Shown here one piece after another: positions 46,950 through 59,576 of a stretch of 64,000 nt of DNA (its first letter is position 1; every line of letters begins with the position of its first letter). A program made the position numbers and the translations under genes. The DNA lies in the NCBI GenBank assembly GCA_902806595.1, contig CADCXC010000013.1:434001-498000 (forward strand), written 5' to 3'. The notes under the pieces were generated by a model. The model searched no databases. It saw nothing but the letters and a program-made list of their open reading frames with translations, and was not told the origin of the DNA. This DNA comes from Pyrenopolyporus hunteri (lineage: Eukaryota; Ascomycota; Sordariomycetes; Xylariales; Hypoxylaceae).

Positions 46950-49601
46950 TTTAAACTACGGTATCGGGCCCGATTGATAGCGCCAGATTGTCGCTTGTGC
47001 GCGGGCGTCCACAGTACGTGTGCGCTTCGACCTGACGATCTCCAAAATAGCGTCGGGGAAATCTGCGACAAAAATTTGACCGACTCCGGATTTTCAATCT
47101 AGCACCAGACTGAAGGGACGTATGGAGGTGTGGGAGGAGGACCTGGAGTCTGGAGTCTGGAGAAAGGGCGGGACCCCGACCCTCATATAATGACGGAGAA
47201 GTTACACTTTTCTTGCTGACAAAGGCGACGAAGGGCGACAAAAGGCTCGTGATAGGAGGACGGAGACGCTAGATTACACTTTTGCATGGAGCTGCAGATA
47301 ACCATGGCGATACCATGGCTGGTTCTCACACTCCATCCCGGAATCGCGAACCAAGCTCGGCCCCTGTGACAGCTGCGACTGTAACTCTGCAAGGCCCTGC
47401 ATGCCTGTTGGTTAAGACTAGGCCGTACGCTGATCGTGTCGATCTCAAAGAAGAAAAGAGTTTCTACGTGTTGGTATGCTCCGGGCTGGTGGAGCTACGC
47501 CTATACTGTTGTACGCTCTGCCTTACTCTGTTAGGTATGCTTTATACTCTTCGTGGCATGACGGCTGGAGCAAGATGAGGTCATGCCCCGGTATTCCCTC
47601 GGTTCGGCTTAGAGGATGGTATAACGTAGCAGTGAGATTTTTGGACTGGGCTTAAGCTAACTGGTTGGATTCAGGGGTCTGGCGGCATTCCTCCATGCAA
47701 GGCATGTCAGGGTAGCGGGAATGGCTTGCCTCTGCCATACGCTAGTATAAATTTGCACCGCAGTCCCGTTGCGAAATGGTAGATTCAGGAAAATTCGCCG
47801 AAGAGTTCTCTGTGCGGAGAAGCTGTCGCGGTCTTGAGCTTATTGGGTTATATAAATAATATATACCATTCAGTTTGTTCAAGTTGGCGGTGAAAAGGTG
47901 AAAGACGAAAACATTATAACTACCTACCTACCTATACTATACAGACCAGGGATATAGTTTGGATATCGTTCCCACGCCCTCTGTAACTAATATGTTCAAC
48001 TCCGGGTTTACCCTGTCTATTTATAATCATGCAACTTACAGTACAACTTGAGCTTATATATTCGAACTCTCTTCATAGAAATTACCTATCATATATTATA
48101 CCCTGCTCTCTGTTACATATAACACGTCCCTAATTATCACGTCCCCATTCAGCTATACGACCGCGTGGCGTTTTCGGCTTTCCTAGGTGAGTAACGCCGA
48201 CTTTCTAACGTTTGATCGTCTCCGACCATTTCCTCGATGCGTAGCCTAACTACGCGGTACCAATCCATGTTGGGGTTAGGAACAGGCTTAACAGGTTTTC
48301 TCTCTTCCAAGGATGCCCCAACCTCCCCTCACTCGCCTCGAGGTCCCTACATAGAGAGGGGGGGGCACTAAGAAACCCCCACTGTAATGGCACACAATGA
48401 CTCCGCGGGGCCCCCTACAGTGGATTCTATGGTGGATTTTATAGTGGGTTATATAGTGGATGCTTTAGTGGAGGTTTATTTCCACTACATGCACCGCAAT
48501 CCTCGCTGAGGTCCACTATCTTCATTAAATAGCATTAAACAGCCCTCTTACACGGCCAGAGTTCGGTGAGATATTCCAAGGTCTTGCCTCCTTCGAAAAA
48601 TACACAGCCTATGCGAGCTCTTCAACTGTTACAGCTAAATCAATACGTATCATATGAGAACTGACGAGACCTGCGAGATAACTTGCGAGTTACGGTTCGT
48701 ATGGTTGGGGGGGAGATTCGCAATCACCTACTTACTCCCAACGCACCAACAACAATCGTCGTCATTTGCTCCTACTTAAAACCGTAAGATGGAAGAAGAT
48801 CCACGGATAGATGGTATGTACCCCTTCAACGCCCTGATAACGCGTTCCGGCGCTTATTGGCCCGAAGTTTCTATATCAACGAGGGTACACTATTTTTTAT
48901 CAAATTCGTGAGAATTGCGAAAGCGCGCGATGTTCTGGTGGATTTCTTGCATCGAACTACATCCGCAGGAGATTTGTAGACTGGACTAACTTCACTGATC
49001 TGCGCCAATCACGGTTTGCGACTGTCTCAATTACCAGAGACGGATTGGTATCAAAACAAATTAGGAATGATCTTGACTAGTTCGAAATTTCGGAGATGTT
49101 GTTCCTAAGTTAGTAAGATCTAGCAAATACCAAAAATTTCACAAGGAGCCCCAGGAAACGTTTTGCGAAGATTAAATGGCTATGAAATTGCACGTTCACC
49201 GAGGAAGAGAAGTATCTGTTACTCAATCGTTTGGAATAGTAAGATGGGGATGGATCTTTGGTCTGACCAACAACGAAAGAAGAGGGAGGAAGGGAGGGAG
49301 GGAAAAAAAAAAAGTGGCACACTTGATAAATATAATACGAGCCCTCGCGCGACCGCGTAAGCGATGCCAGACGATGCAAATATGAAGTCATCGTGCGCAC
49401 GTAAGATGATTGCAAGCATTGCAAATTTCGTTTCTAATCACATGCTTAGGTATCATCGTGTTTCTCTATCCTATCGTAGTAACCAGAAACGAATCCTATG
49501 TGATAAGAGCGCGCATGCGCCGATCGAGATATTTAGAATGCAATGCACGTGGAGCTGAGGCTGCTGGCCCCTACCACAGAACCCTACCTACATCACTGCC
49601 C
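46950..49601. other. Intergenic region of 2.7 kb
   Basis: Left part is the sugar-transporter promoter. It contains the 12-nt minisatellite at 48419-48478 and several purine/pyrimidine tracts (for example near 49275-49315). No gene was recognised. Confidence 0.55.
48419..48478. repeat. 12-nt minisatellite, five units in exact register
   Basis: Five consecutive 12-nt units: AGTGGATTCTAT, GGTGGATTTTAT, AGTGGGTTATAT, AGTGGATGCTTT, AGTGGAGGTTTA. The RGTGG core is constant and the second half varies. The complementary word CCACTA follows at about 48482 and again near 48513, so the array can form hairpins. Confidence 0.85.
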
Positions 49602-52275
49602 TCATGGTGTGTAGCGGCCCACAAGACTCCCCCACGACCCTGTGAAATCCGGTTGCGTGAGGATATTCGTTCCGTCCCCAAGACGAAGAGCCGCCCAGGT
49701 ACTCTTCGAGCATACACCGTACGCGTGGAAGTTTGCGGGCGTCTGGGCGATCCAGTGCATGTAGTCTGCAAGCAAAAATAAGTAACTGATGCAAGGGGGG
49801 GGAAAAAGGGAAATTAATGGTTTCTGGACTTACTCTGGCAATCTCCCGAGCATCCCTGATATCCCGGGCCACTAAAGAACGCCCAGGACGCGGATGCATA
49901 TGTGTATATGTCGGAGCCGCCTTGGATGTAGTTCGCGAATCCCATCCGACATCTCTTGTCCCCACCGGAGCACCACGAGAAATCAGGGTCTCCCCAGCCA
50001 TTTACATCCGCCTTCCAGGGAGCCGGGGGCGTTTGTCTAGTGTTGTCTCCTTGGTCGTAGTTTGTCTCCGACTGTAGCATACTGACCATGACATTCTTCG
50101 CATTCCGCAGGTTGAGCTGATACAGCCACCAATGCTCACTACCCAGCGCGTGCAGCCAGGTGCCCTTCGTGGACTCGACGAGCGCGCCACCCTTCGCCGC
50201 TATGTTGCAACCGCCTCCGCCTTCCGTGAAATGGTCGGCTACCCAATTCCAGACGTTCTCGACGTAAACAGACGAGCTCTGTGTGAAGTGCAATCCGAGG
50301 AAAGCGGCTTGACATTCGTGACTCGGGTCGCCGCACGCATCGGCGAGCGCAGACGCGCCAAGGGTACCGCCGACGGTAATCAACGAATTCCATAAAGCGA
50401 CATCGCCTGGAGACGAACCCGCGATGTTAAATTGTAAGATGATGGCGCCAGGAAGAACATCGGAAACTGTAAACCGCATATCCTGGATTTGAGCAATCCC
50501 AACGTCGCCAGCTTTGCCGACGGAGACCACCGGCCTCGGGTTGGCGGAGTCCTTGAACTTAGGGCCATTGCCGGTAATGGTAGCCCAAGCTTCACCAACA
50601 ATGCGCGAGCCTTTCGGGATAACCAACGTATCGTCGACTCTGTACTTTCCGAAAGGGAAGTAAGCAATCTTGTTGTTGCTGGCCGCATACTGCAAAATTT
50701 GATTAAGCACCCCAGACTCGTCCACGGTGTGGTCTCCCAGTACTTTGTGGCCTCCGTTCTGAGCCGGATCCTTGACGTTGATAAAGTCCGAGACGGGATT
50801 TCTGGCGTAATTTGGAGCGGGATTGACGGGATATTTACCATTGGGTGCCAACGCCGCGGGCCGGTTCAACGGCGACGACACCGGACCATAGACGGGATTG
50901 CCGTGCACGGTATTCCCGTACGAGAAATTATCCACATAGTTTTTGGCAGCCAGCACGGTATTTCCTCTCGCTTGAGCAATGACGGAGTTCGTGTCCTTGG
51001 TCAGGTTCTCGATTAAGAATGACGGATATCCTGTTAATTTCTCGTCAGTTCCGCTGCTCAACTGCGCGTCCTTCATAAATCCAGCCGCGCTACATAGTGT
51101 GACCCGACCGGCGTGGACGTTGAGGATGTTTGTTTGTTACTAACCTGACGTCACAAAGGTCACCCCGGAATTAACAGATTTCGCGTCAATAAGCGCAATC
51201 CAAGGCGAACCCCCGTCATGTTTGACACCGGTACCAACGGTATCGAACGTCGCCCCGATGATGCTGATGGTGTTGCCTCCATTTATCAACATGCCGACGG
51301 TGTTCTGGTAGAAATAGATACCCTTATAGAGTGCTTGCTGGTGGCCGTTGTGCCAAATGCCGTTCTTGATCCTTTTTAGTGATCTTTTCATACCGGGAGA
51401 AAGGAGAGAAGAATAATTACCTGTCCGCGCTCGATTCGAACATCTGAAAGCCCGAGGGTAGAGCCTCTCGTAAGTTGAATGCCGGTATGGCCCTTTCCAT
51501 TCTGGGATGACGCCATAACAATTTTGACGTTTTGAAGTTGAGCAGCTTGAGCTACACTCCACCCAAGCGCTGTGAATTCATTACCTCCTGGGATGTTGGT
51601 AGTATCGAGAATTATGTTCTTGACTCCGACTGCGAAGGAAAGTTCTCCCCGTCCATCAAGGGTGGGATCCTGGCCTATTGCGCAATTAGTGAGGCATTCC
51701 CCTATTTCAATCTAGAAACGGTATGAATCTACCTGATAGAAGGGTCTGCTCTCCCGAGAAACCGGCTGCAGCTTTGATTACGGGCGGCTAGTAGGAGTCA
51801 GTACACATATAACAGACGCAATAATAGACAGGTAGGTATACCCACATTTGTAGCGTCGCCCATCAAGATAGTGTCCGTATTCATGCGTATAGTCTGGCTG
51901 ACTTCATACGTTCCAGGTGGGATATATACAACCTAGCTACACTCAGCAATTGAGCACCAATTTTAGTTACGACACCCGTACCCTTGGTTGAGATGCTAGC
52001 CATTGAGCGTGTCGTTTGTTGCCATTGCCGGCGTCATTGATGGCCCTCGCGATCCCGGGTCCATCACCGGGATTTACAGCCATATAGACCGGATACGTGT
52101 AGTCATTGCCAAGATCCGGTGCGTAACCACGGGCTTGGCCCGTATGGTCCATATTCGAATACCAAAAGCTGGTGGCCCGTTTGGCGAGTTTATTGGTCGT
52201 TTCATTGTCACTCGAAAGGGTTGAGCACGAGGCTCTTCCCAGCAGAACGGCAACGAGAAGCTTAAGGACGGCCAT
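49602..52275 (-). CDS. Secreted exo-1,3-beta-glucanase, glycoside hydrolase family 55
   Basis: Predicted exons in transcript order: 52275..51982, 51932..51846, 51787..51733, 51674..51421, 51364..51145, 51030..49834, 49765..49602 (756 residues, typical of GH55). The start gives a signal peptide (MAVLKLLVAVLLGRASC). GH55 enzymes have two tandem right-handed beta-helices; both openings are visible (FWYSNMDHTGQARGYAPDLG with VVYIPPGTYEVSQT, and NKIAYFPFGKYRVDDTLVIP). Other family blocks are NGIWHNGHQQALYKGIYFYQ, YVENVWNWVADHF and LHALGSEHWWLYQLNL. It releases glucose from beta-1,3-glucan such as laminarin or wall callose. The exon 5/6 junction was set by a CTGAC branch site and by recovery of TSGYPSFLIENL. 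The gene is intact. Confidence 0.95.
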
Positions 52276-54899
52276 AGTATGGAATCCGCCAATGTAGGTG
52301 TTGTGCTGAAACCCCGGGTCGTCTAGCAAGGAACTCGCCTTGTAATGCCGGCGGGCGAGGTTATATATCTGCAAGGTAGCATGGGGGTAGATGTCGGCGA
52401 TACTTCTAATTCTTAGTATAAAGCCGGGTGGGTATGGGTCCCGTTTGAGCTACTGGTGATGACGCCAGCAACCCCTTCTCATACTCATACTACCTATCTG
52501 ACTATTGAGGCTATACTGGAGGTTCGCGATCGCGTCAGACGCCTTTTAGATGCCAAACCAAGAAGGAATTTATTTCGATGGGAGGGTAATGTCTAAGATT
52601 CACAGTAGCTGAGGTCGCAGTTTCGCCTATTATCTATTACCTATTACCTACCACCTACGTAGGTACGATCAGAGCTTTATCGTTCTTCCCATACGTCCTC
52701 TTCACAGCCCTATAGGTACACAGTGATCGCTTCTATTGTTGTCGGCGGCCCTCCTTCCCGAGAAAAGGGGGGCATACCTATTTCGGTAGTCAGCTTAAGT
52801 CATTTTAAAATATTGAACGCTACTGTAGCACCTGTCTCACTTACACTGCTTAGGCAGGTAGGTAAGTTAAGTACCCGGCATTACGGTAAGGCACCACTTA
52901 TTATGAGGGAGCTCAAACCCAAAGATACAGGTAAGCAGTAAGTTTATTTATATAAAAAAAGGGTAATAGGCTTTTACAGACGGCATTATGGATATCGATC
53001 GTAGCAATAGCTCAATGTTCAACCGCTCAGCCCATATCCGGTACCTGAGGCAAGATTTTTAAAGCTCTACCTAACCTTGTAGGTACCTACCTACAGAACC
53101 TAACCCTAACAAAAATAACTGGCCGAGCCACTAAAAATTTAGCAATATGGTACCCCGCGATTCCGCCACGATGCGCATACTACACGAATGTAGGCTGAAC
53201 GAATTGTAGTATTAGACCTGCCTTCTTAGGCTGGCTCGGTCCTTCAGACGATGAAACCTCGGAAACAATCTTGGCGATCCTCTCAGTTACTTGGAAGGAT
53301 GCTGGGTAAGATATCGGCCTTGAAATAGTATTATAGAGTTGTCTCTTATATGGTGCATTTGTCTAATATATAGGGAGGTATGCTATATATTAAGGATGTA
53401 GATTTCTGTGTAAATTTACGTTAGGTGGTAGTTAGGCAGTGTTGTCAGTACCGCATTTCCAAAATGTTGTACCTTGTAGGGCAGCGAATAAGCCCCTAGC
53501 ATCTGGAGCTAGCGTCCCGGCACCGCATGCCCTGGCCGTTAGGTAAGGTAAGTAATTAAAGCTCAGTACGAGATATTTCGTTTACATTATTTTTTACATT
53601 GCAGAAATATCAGTATTTTTCAAAAGAAAACCTAGAAGTTCGCCCGAGCTGCTTAGTGTATAACAACGTTCAAAGCTTTCCATATAGGTCCTTGGGATTA
53701 ATACTTACCAACCATCCCCTAACCGAATGCTTACCGTACGTGAGGCGCGGTGTTGCGAAGCTAGTGTTAAATAAGTGCAATAATAATAATGAAGATGTAG
53801 TACCCATTGCTTCGATCGCAACGGAGTTTACCATAACAGCATAATAAAATAATCAACATTCTTCGATGTTCGCGGTTCGTAGAAGTTCTATTGCCTTAGC
53901 AATTCGGTCATTAAAATTAGGTCATGTGCTCTAAATATAACGCGGCATACTTTTTAAGTATTTAAACAACTCGGACAGGTAGTTGAGCTACTTATGTAGT
54001 GGTAAGTCTGACATATATTATCATTTCAGCTTGTATTGTTGTTGAAGTCGGGGTTAAACACAATCGCTAATGGATAGGCGTCGACTATTGATGATCGTCC
54101 AAGTAAATCTTTCCTCTTTGAACTTTTGACTGAGACGTTAAAACCAACACATGAGGTAAGGAACTTATACCGTTGAAATCCACTAATATAGGTCGTGTAG
54201 CTTATGATTTAGCGGAGCTGTTAGCATCAACTCTAATTCCCGGACGATAAACCCCGCCATTAGCGTACTAGCTACGAACTTCAACATTCGCCGACTAACG
54301 CCTTTTCTCCTTCTGCGGAATTCAAATACTATTCGTTCTATTAGCCGAAGCCTGATCATTTCTCCTAACCCGAATTATTCATGGGCTATATAGGTACCTG
54401 GGCAGGAAAGTAAACCGCCGGAGCTTAAGAAAAACAAGAATACTTCCATACCAACGACTATAATATAACAATTATGCCAACTATCCCTCGCAAGCAATTA
54501 ATGAAGTAAGGTTCGTGGGGTAATAGTACGTCTTGACAAAAATATCGTTTGCTTTCTTAACAAGCCTCAGTTATAGAAACACTCAAGGCTTTTCTTTTAT
54601 GTATCATGGATATCTACCTCACCTATTATAACTAGGTACATACCTCTTGTCGCGGTGCTACTCGCAAGGTCGTGGAAACTTCATGAGCTACATGCGTCAC
54701 AAGTTTTTACCGATGATATTACATTGCATATATCCTATGGAGCAATAAGCACAGAGATTTACTTTACAACGATGCCGCCATCATTTATAATATATAGGTA
54801 CCTTAGCAGAGCTTTACCCAAGGTTATAATGTGACACGCTAAGTGCAGAACACTACGTCACGTAACAACCAAGTATTTCCCTAAAAATATCATTCATGT
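52276..54899. other. Intergenic region of 2.6 kb, no gene recognised
   Basis: Promoter of the GH55 gene and 3' flank of the double-domain protein. It holds GGTACC-type words (52641-52666, 53079-53095), and much of 53000-54900 is A+T-rich with no supported frame. An 81-codon open stretch at 53599-53844 lacks an ATG start. Confidence 0.55.
52361..52369 (-). promoter_or_regulatory. TATA-like element of the GH55 gene
   Basis: The minus strand reads GATATATAA about 90 nt before the start codon, a plausible core-promoter position. Sequence-only call. Confidence 0.4.
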
Positions 54900-56096
54900 T
54901 TACCGTGCAAGTCGTTCAATATGGATCTGCCCATACTGATCTAGGTAGAATGTTTCGTCGTTTCCGAGCCAGATACTATATAAGTTAGTAAAATGGATCA
55001 TACCCAAAGAAGAAGGGGAACTGAAAGTGGGCAAAGCAACGAAGCGGTCGATACTTACCCATGTCGCCCATCATGTTCGCGGTCAAACCCGCCCTCTTTG
55101 GCCCAAATCTTTTCCATATTAAGGCGATGCTGGCTCTTCGGTTTACCCTCAGCGATACGTTTCTTTTCGAAGTAGACGTACGCCGCATAAAAGATCTGGC
55201 TAGTGCAACCAGCATTGGGGCCCTTCTTGCCACGGAAATCGCTGAGCTGCTTGGTCTGAAAGCACTTGACCTTGGGTTGGTTGAGCTGCGCATAAATGTC
55301 GCGGCAGAACTGTGCGGCGGTTAGACCTGGGGTCTTGAGATGCGCGTTAATCTTCTTGCGAATCTCGTCGCATGTGTCGTATACCGGAACGGAATCCGTC
55401 TCTTCGCCTGGCAGATGTATGTTGCTAAGGTCTGGCCCAGAAACAGGGGCTGCGGCAGCCCTGTTGGCGCCACTTGACCCCGCGCCAGAAGTAGACGTAG
55501 TAGCGGCGGCAGCGGCAGCAGCAGCGGTTTTTTGTCGCTTTTTCACGTCCGGCATCTTGAGACCAGCAATCTCCCGTCGCTTGAACCAGTCCCAAGCATT
55601 GACATATACCAAGCTCCCAGACCCGTCCATGGTTCCTCGCTTAGATAGAAACGTATTGACACTATTAGCGTTGCTGCCGATTGCCTTGCAGAACTCGCCT
55701 TTCTTCATTATATCGCTGTCGAGAAGCTTATTGATCTTGGCCCTGACCTGGTTGCAAGTCATGTCAATGGGGAGGTGTTCAACTGGGATATGGCTAAGAT
55801 CCTTTTTATACGCGGCGATGTCATCGTCTAGCGAGGTCTCCTTCTTGCGCTTCCTGCTGGCAGCAGCCTTGGGGGCGGATGTGGTAGTGGTTGTAGATAC
55901 GGGAGGAGCTCCGGGAGCCTTCAGAGCAAAGGGCGGAAGAACGGGCGGAGGAACAGGAGTCTGGTTTATTCTATTACTGGCGTCTTGGAGAGCTGGTCTC
56001 GTGGACTGTGTTTCGATTAGTATATAAGAAACGGCTAAATGTGTACGTTAATGAAGTATGGGCTTCATTTACCGCAGAGTCGTTAGAGCTAGACAT
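54900..56096 (-). CDS. Protein with two DUF7726-like domains, function unknown
   Basis: Predicted exons in transcript order: 56096..56073 (eight residues only), 56005..55059 and 54975..54900, giving 348 residues. After a Pro/Thr/Ala-rich leader with a basic cluster (SRKRKKE), two related domains follow. The first is at about 88-160 (TCNQVRAKINKLLDS, KGEFCKAIGSNANSVNTFLS, VYVNAWDWFKRREI). The second is at about 205-290 (TCDEIRKKINAHLKT, AAQFCRDIYAQLNQ, QIFYAAYVYFEKKRIAEGK). Each carries the TCxxxRxKIN...FC pattern. I associate this with the uncharacterised fungal DUF7726 family from memory; an HTH-like DNA-binding role is often suggested by such layouts but not shown. The last exon adds GIWLGNDETFYLDQYGQIHI and is supported by a TACTAAC branch site and matching phase. 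An Ala run separates the domains. Confidence 0.85.
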
Positions 56097-56666
56097 GGTT
56101 ACGATAGGTCAGGAATAGCTTCGGGACTATATATTAATGTAAGACAAACTCTCGTTGTAGAATGGAAGTAAATGATACTGTCAGACTTTTGGATTCTATG
56201 TAGGTACGTCGAGACAATGACAATAACAAAGAATAACGCGACATATCTTCGAGCTCGAGCTTCGACAGTGTATATTTAGCGGGTTGAATACAGTGAGAAA
56301 CGCGGTGGTTCGTGCTGAACAGGGTTGAGCTTTGCCGCTAGTGGTGCACCGACCAGGCCTCGCAACCCCATTACCTAGGTACCTAGCTAACTAAGGTCCG
56401 TTCCTCCCCCACGGTCCAGCCCTACGCAATCCAACCCTTTTACATCACACTTTCAACTTATCCAATGATAAAACATCGAGCAATTATTCTCTCTAGAGTC
56501 GAACAGAACAATCCATATACTGATATACATATACTGCTATACGTATGAGTTATATTATACCCGAATCCGCTCTCCTGGTTTCCCCCCCCTTTACGTCCTA
56601 ATCCCTAGTACTACTACCTAACTCATACTACCCACAGGGCAGTATCATTAATCACCAGGTAGGTAT
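56097..56666. other. Intergenic region, no gene recognised
   Basis: Upstream region of the double-domain protein and 3' flank of the Egh16-like gene. It holds a TACCTAGGTACCTAG palindromic word at about 56372 and a C-rich tract near 56581. Confidence 0.55.
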
Positions 56667-57642
56667 TTATCGGAGACGGCGGTTCTGCTGGGCGTCGCCG
56701 CGCTTCTTCAAGCGGTAGGCGATGGCCCTCTTGCGGGCAGCCGGAGATTGCGTGAAAGCGGCAGAACCTCCGAAAGGCCCCGCTATCGCTTGGTTTCGAA
56801 CTCTCACGATGCAGACGTTCTCGGCGCCCCCAACAGTGGCGTCGCAGGTCATGCCTTCGGGCATCTGAACAGTTAAGGGGAAATCGGTGTTGGTTGCCGC
56901 AGATAGGCCGAGGAATCCCAAGCCTGGGACGTCCTGCGTGACCTCGGCAGTCTGGAATGCGTCGGGATCCCTACCTCCTGAGGTTCCGTCGACCGCCGCC
57001 TCGATCGGCCCGGCCCCATCTTGATTAATCTGCCGGAACGTCATAGTGATCGAACCGTCGTCTGCGCAGGTCGGGAGGCCTGATGTGGCTCCTGTGCCGG
57101 CTGCCGCAGCGACTGAGGTTTCTTCAGCAGTCTCGGTCTTTTCGCCAGAACTCTGACTGCCCGCTTTGTTACCAGCACGGTTACCAGCGAGACCCGAAAG
57201 AAAGTCACCGAGCGATCGAACGAAGGAGGTGCGCCTCTTTCCCACATTCGCCGGAATATTGTCCTCGACGCCGGTGGCACCAGAGGAACCGTTATTGGTC
57301 GGAGCCGATGCTCCGCCCATAAAATTCTGGATCATGACGGCGGCATCAACTGGTCCATTGCCTTGGGTCCGGCCCAGAGCGCTCGCCTTGCCTGAGGATA
57401 TCTCGCGGTCTCTAATGATGGAAGTGTCGGCCTGTGAGCCGCATGAGTTACTGCTGCAATCTCTCGGTGTGCCATCCGCGACTATTTCTCGTTAGCAGCT
57501 AACATCGAAACGCTAGGTTCCTCTATAACCTACCGCTAAGTCCTGGCATCACAACCCCATTTGCTCCTTTGATAGACGTTACGAGACCGTGGCCAGCAGC
57601 AACGGCAAGAAGGCCAGGGGCAGCAATCAGCGAACACCTCAT
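56667..57642 (-). CDS. Egh16/GAS1-like secreted protein (DUF3129)
   Basis: Two exons, 57642..57534 and 57481..56667, giving 307 residues. The N-terminus MRCSLIAAPGLLAVAAGHG is a signal peptide followed by the family opening GLVTSIKGANGVVMPGLSV. Then come the conserved Cys-containing stretch GTPRDCSSNSCGSQADTSII and the C-terminal beta-rich part: GSITMTFRQINQDGAGPIEA, VPGLGFLGLSAATNTDFPLT, CDATVGGAENVCIVRVRNQA. This is the Egh16-like (GAS1/MAS) family, whose members in Magnaporthe and powdery mildew are expressed in appressoria and in some cases contribute to infection. A Gly/Ala/Ser-rich linker with a KR-containing site (about residues 110-165) divides the protein, and the tail is basic. Presence does not by itself prove pathogenicity, since saprobes and insect pathogens also carry the family. 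Confidence 0.92.
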
Positions 57643-59576
57643 GTTGGCGGTTCAGAAAAAAAGAGAGCAGGAACAGGAAGAGGACGAATTAAGTTATAGC
57701 TATGATTACGCCACCTGGACGCTCTTAATTATACACGGTAAGAAGCGGATAGAATATAAGATTGAATAGAAGGTTAGTCCAATGCTGTTGCTTGATTCTG
57801 ATGAGAATAGAAAAGGTCGTTGAACTGTCGCTCCCTTCGACTCTTATATATCCAATTTCGGCCGAGGCAAGTTTCGATCGTCGTAGCGAGCCTGCCCCGA
57901 GCCTACTTACCTATACGACTCTCCCGCCCACTTCGAACCAATCGCATCTATTAGTTTACATATCATCGTCCGAAGTTTCGAAACAGTGAGTAAAACGCAG
58001 CACATAAGTTGAAAAGCCAATCGCATTTAAGACGTCTGGATCTCCACTTTTCTGGCCTTCCAAAAAACAGCAACATCAGCTTCAGAAGAACTATTAAGGC
58101 TTAGACAAGTTGACTAATGGATGTATCGTGTCCTGAGTTATCTGGATCTAAGATACCTAAGATACTAGACGGATCTTCCGATGTTTAGACTGATGACTTA
58201 CGTCTACCTACGTCGATCGATACGTAACTAGGAAATAGAATCACACCTATAAAACGCCCATCCGAACACTTATAAAAACATAATATCGTTACGTTTAGTT
58301 ATATATTACTACCATCGTCGCCTACGTTGACTTTTATAGCTTCTGCTCTCCCATCTACGGTGTTTAGCCTATTTGGCCCAACTAAACGGCCATCCGTCAC
58401 GAAAACACCGAGGCTGTCGTATTGAGACCTGACCCAGGGGCTCAAACATCCCCTGGGAAAATCTGTTTTCTGGGGAGGCTGAAACCCAGTTGATTGGCCA
58501 ATGGGTGAGCCAATTCACTGGATTGTATTAATGCGTCCTTGGGGCTTCGCCCCGAATCTTTCCACAGCCCCCCACTGAGGTTACCATTAGCAACCTTATA
58601 AGACAATATTATACCCGTGCGAAATTCTCCGCGCAGCCCCGGGCCGCCCCAAGGGGATCTAGGAGGTCATCAACGAGGGAAATTTCTACACATCAAGAAA
58701 ATCATGTTCGCTATCAGATTCATGTCTGAAATGTTTCGTGTACCCGCCGTCTCGGCCAGCCAGTCGGGGTGTTCATTGTTATATCGAGACCTCCGCTGCC
58801 GTCGTCTCGTAAGCATAGCCACACCTCCCTTGCCAACTCCAGCAATCGATAATAGGCGAATGGTATAGTTATCATGCTAAATACCATCATACACACCGCT
58901 TAAGAACATTGTAACTATTCAAGACTGAGGACTTAGTCTTGGCGTTGTATCACATTTGACACAAGCAAAACATTATGTAACCGTCGCCTTATTCTCCAGT
59001 GTTATGCTGGGCGATATTCGCGACGCTGAAAGTCTACTGGACGGGAATATACTAGAGAACAGTTCCCATTAGTCTGAGCGTTCCTGGGTGTTCAGCCCAC
59101 ATTCCGATCCTTCCTCGTACTGGTAGGCGAAGGTTAATCACTAGTAACAATAATATTGTAAACGCATAGTAAAAGCGCATCCGATTTTATTTGAATTGGA
59201 TTTCTAGCTAAAACCCTGAGCTTAGGCGCCTCGATTTCAGAGCCCCAGGTAGGATATCGGGGCTACGGGTATTGGGAGACCCGTTCTCTTAGCAAATGAT
59301 AGCAGTAGGTACCTACGGAGTAAATGATTTCTACCTAGGTATATTTAGAGTTACCATTATACGCTTAGAGCGTTCTATCGATGCCATAAACGTGCTGAGT
59401 CGCTTCTAGGGTTGCCTCTCTCACGTCCACATTATCATTCGTGATGGCCCCGCCAAAAACCCCTTTTCTTCGCGGGCGAGATCTCGTCACAAACCAATTC
59501 ACAATTCGCTCGTGAAAACAGAGCAAGATCTACGCCCTCGTTAACCCGAAAGTACCAGACATCTTAACCAAGAGAT
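57643..59576. other. Intergenic region of 1.9 kb with hairpin-rich segment
   Basis: No supported gene. The segment 58430-58560 is full of inverted repeats (see separate entry), and another AGCCCC/GGGGCT inverted pair lies at 59241-59264. The first 300 bp are the Egh16-like promoter. Confidence 0.55.
58433..58553. repeat. Cluster of perfect hairpins
   Basis: CCCAGGGG (58433-58440) pairs with CCCCTGGG (58450-58457) around a 9-nt loop, and GGGGC-TTC-GCCCC occupies 58541-58553. An imperfect palindrome around CCAATGGGTGAGCCAATTCACTGG (about 58498-58521) lies between. This could be a structured RNA, a terminator-like element or the edge of a small mobile element. Confidence 0.6.

Noticed and set aside
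50489..51016. 175-codon plus-strand frame inside the GH55 gene
   Set aside because: Antisense to a well-supported exon; no independent protein signal.
53101..53112. CCTAACCCTAAC, telomere-like word
   Set aside because: Only two units; too short to be an interstitial telomere tract rather than chance.
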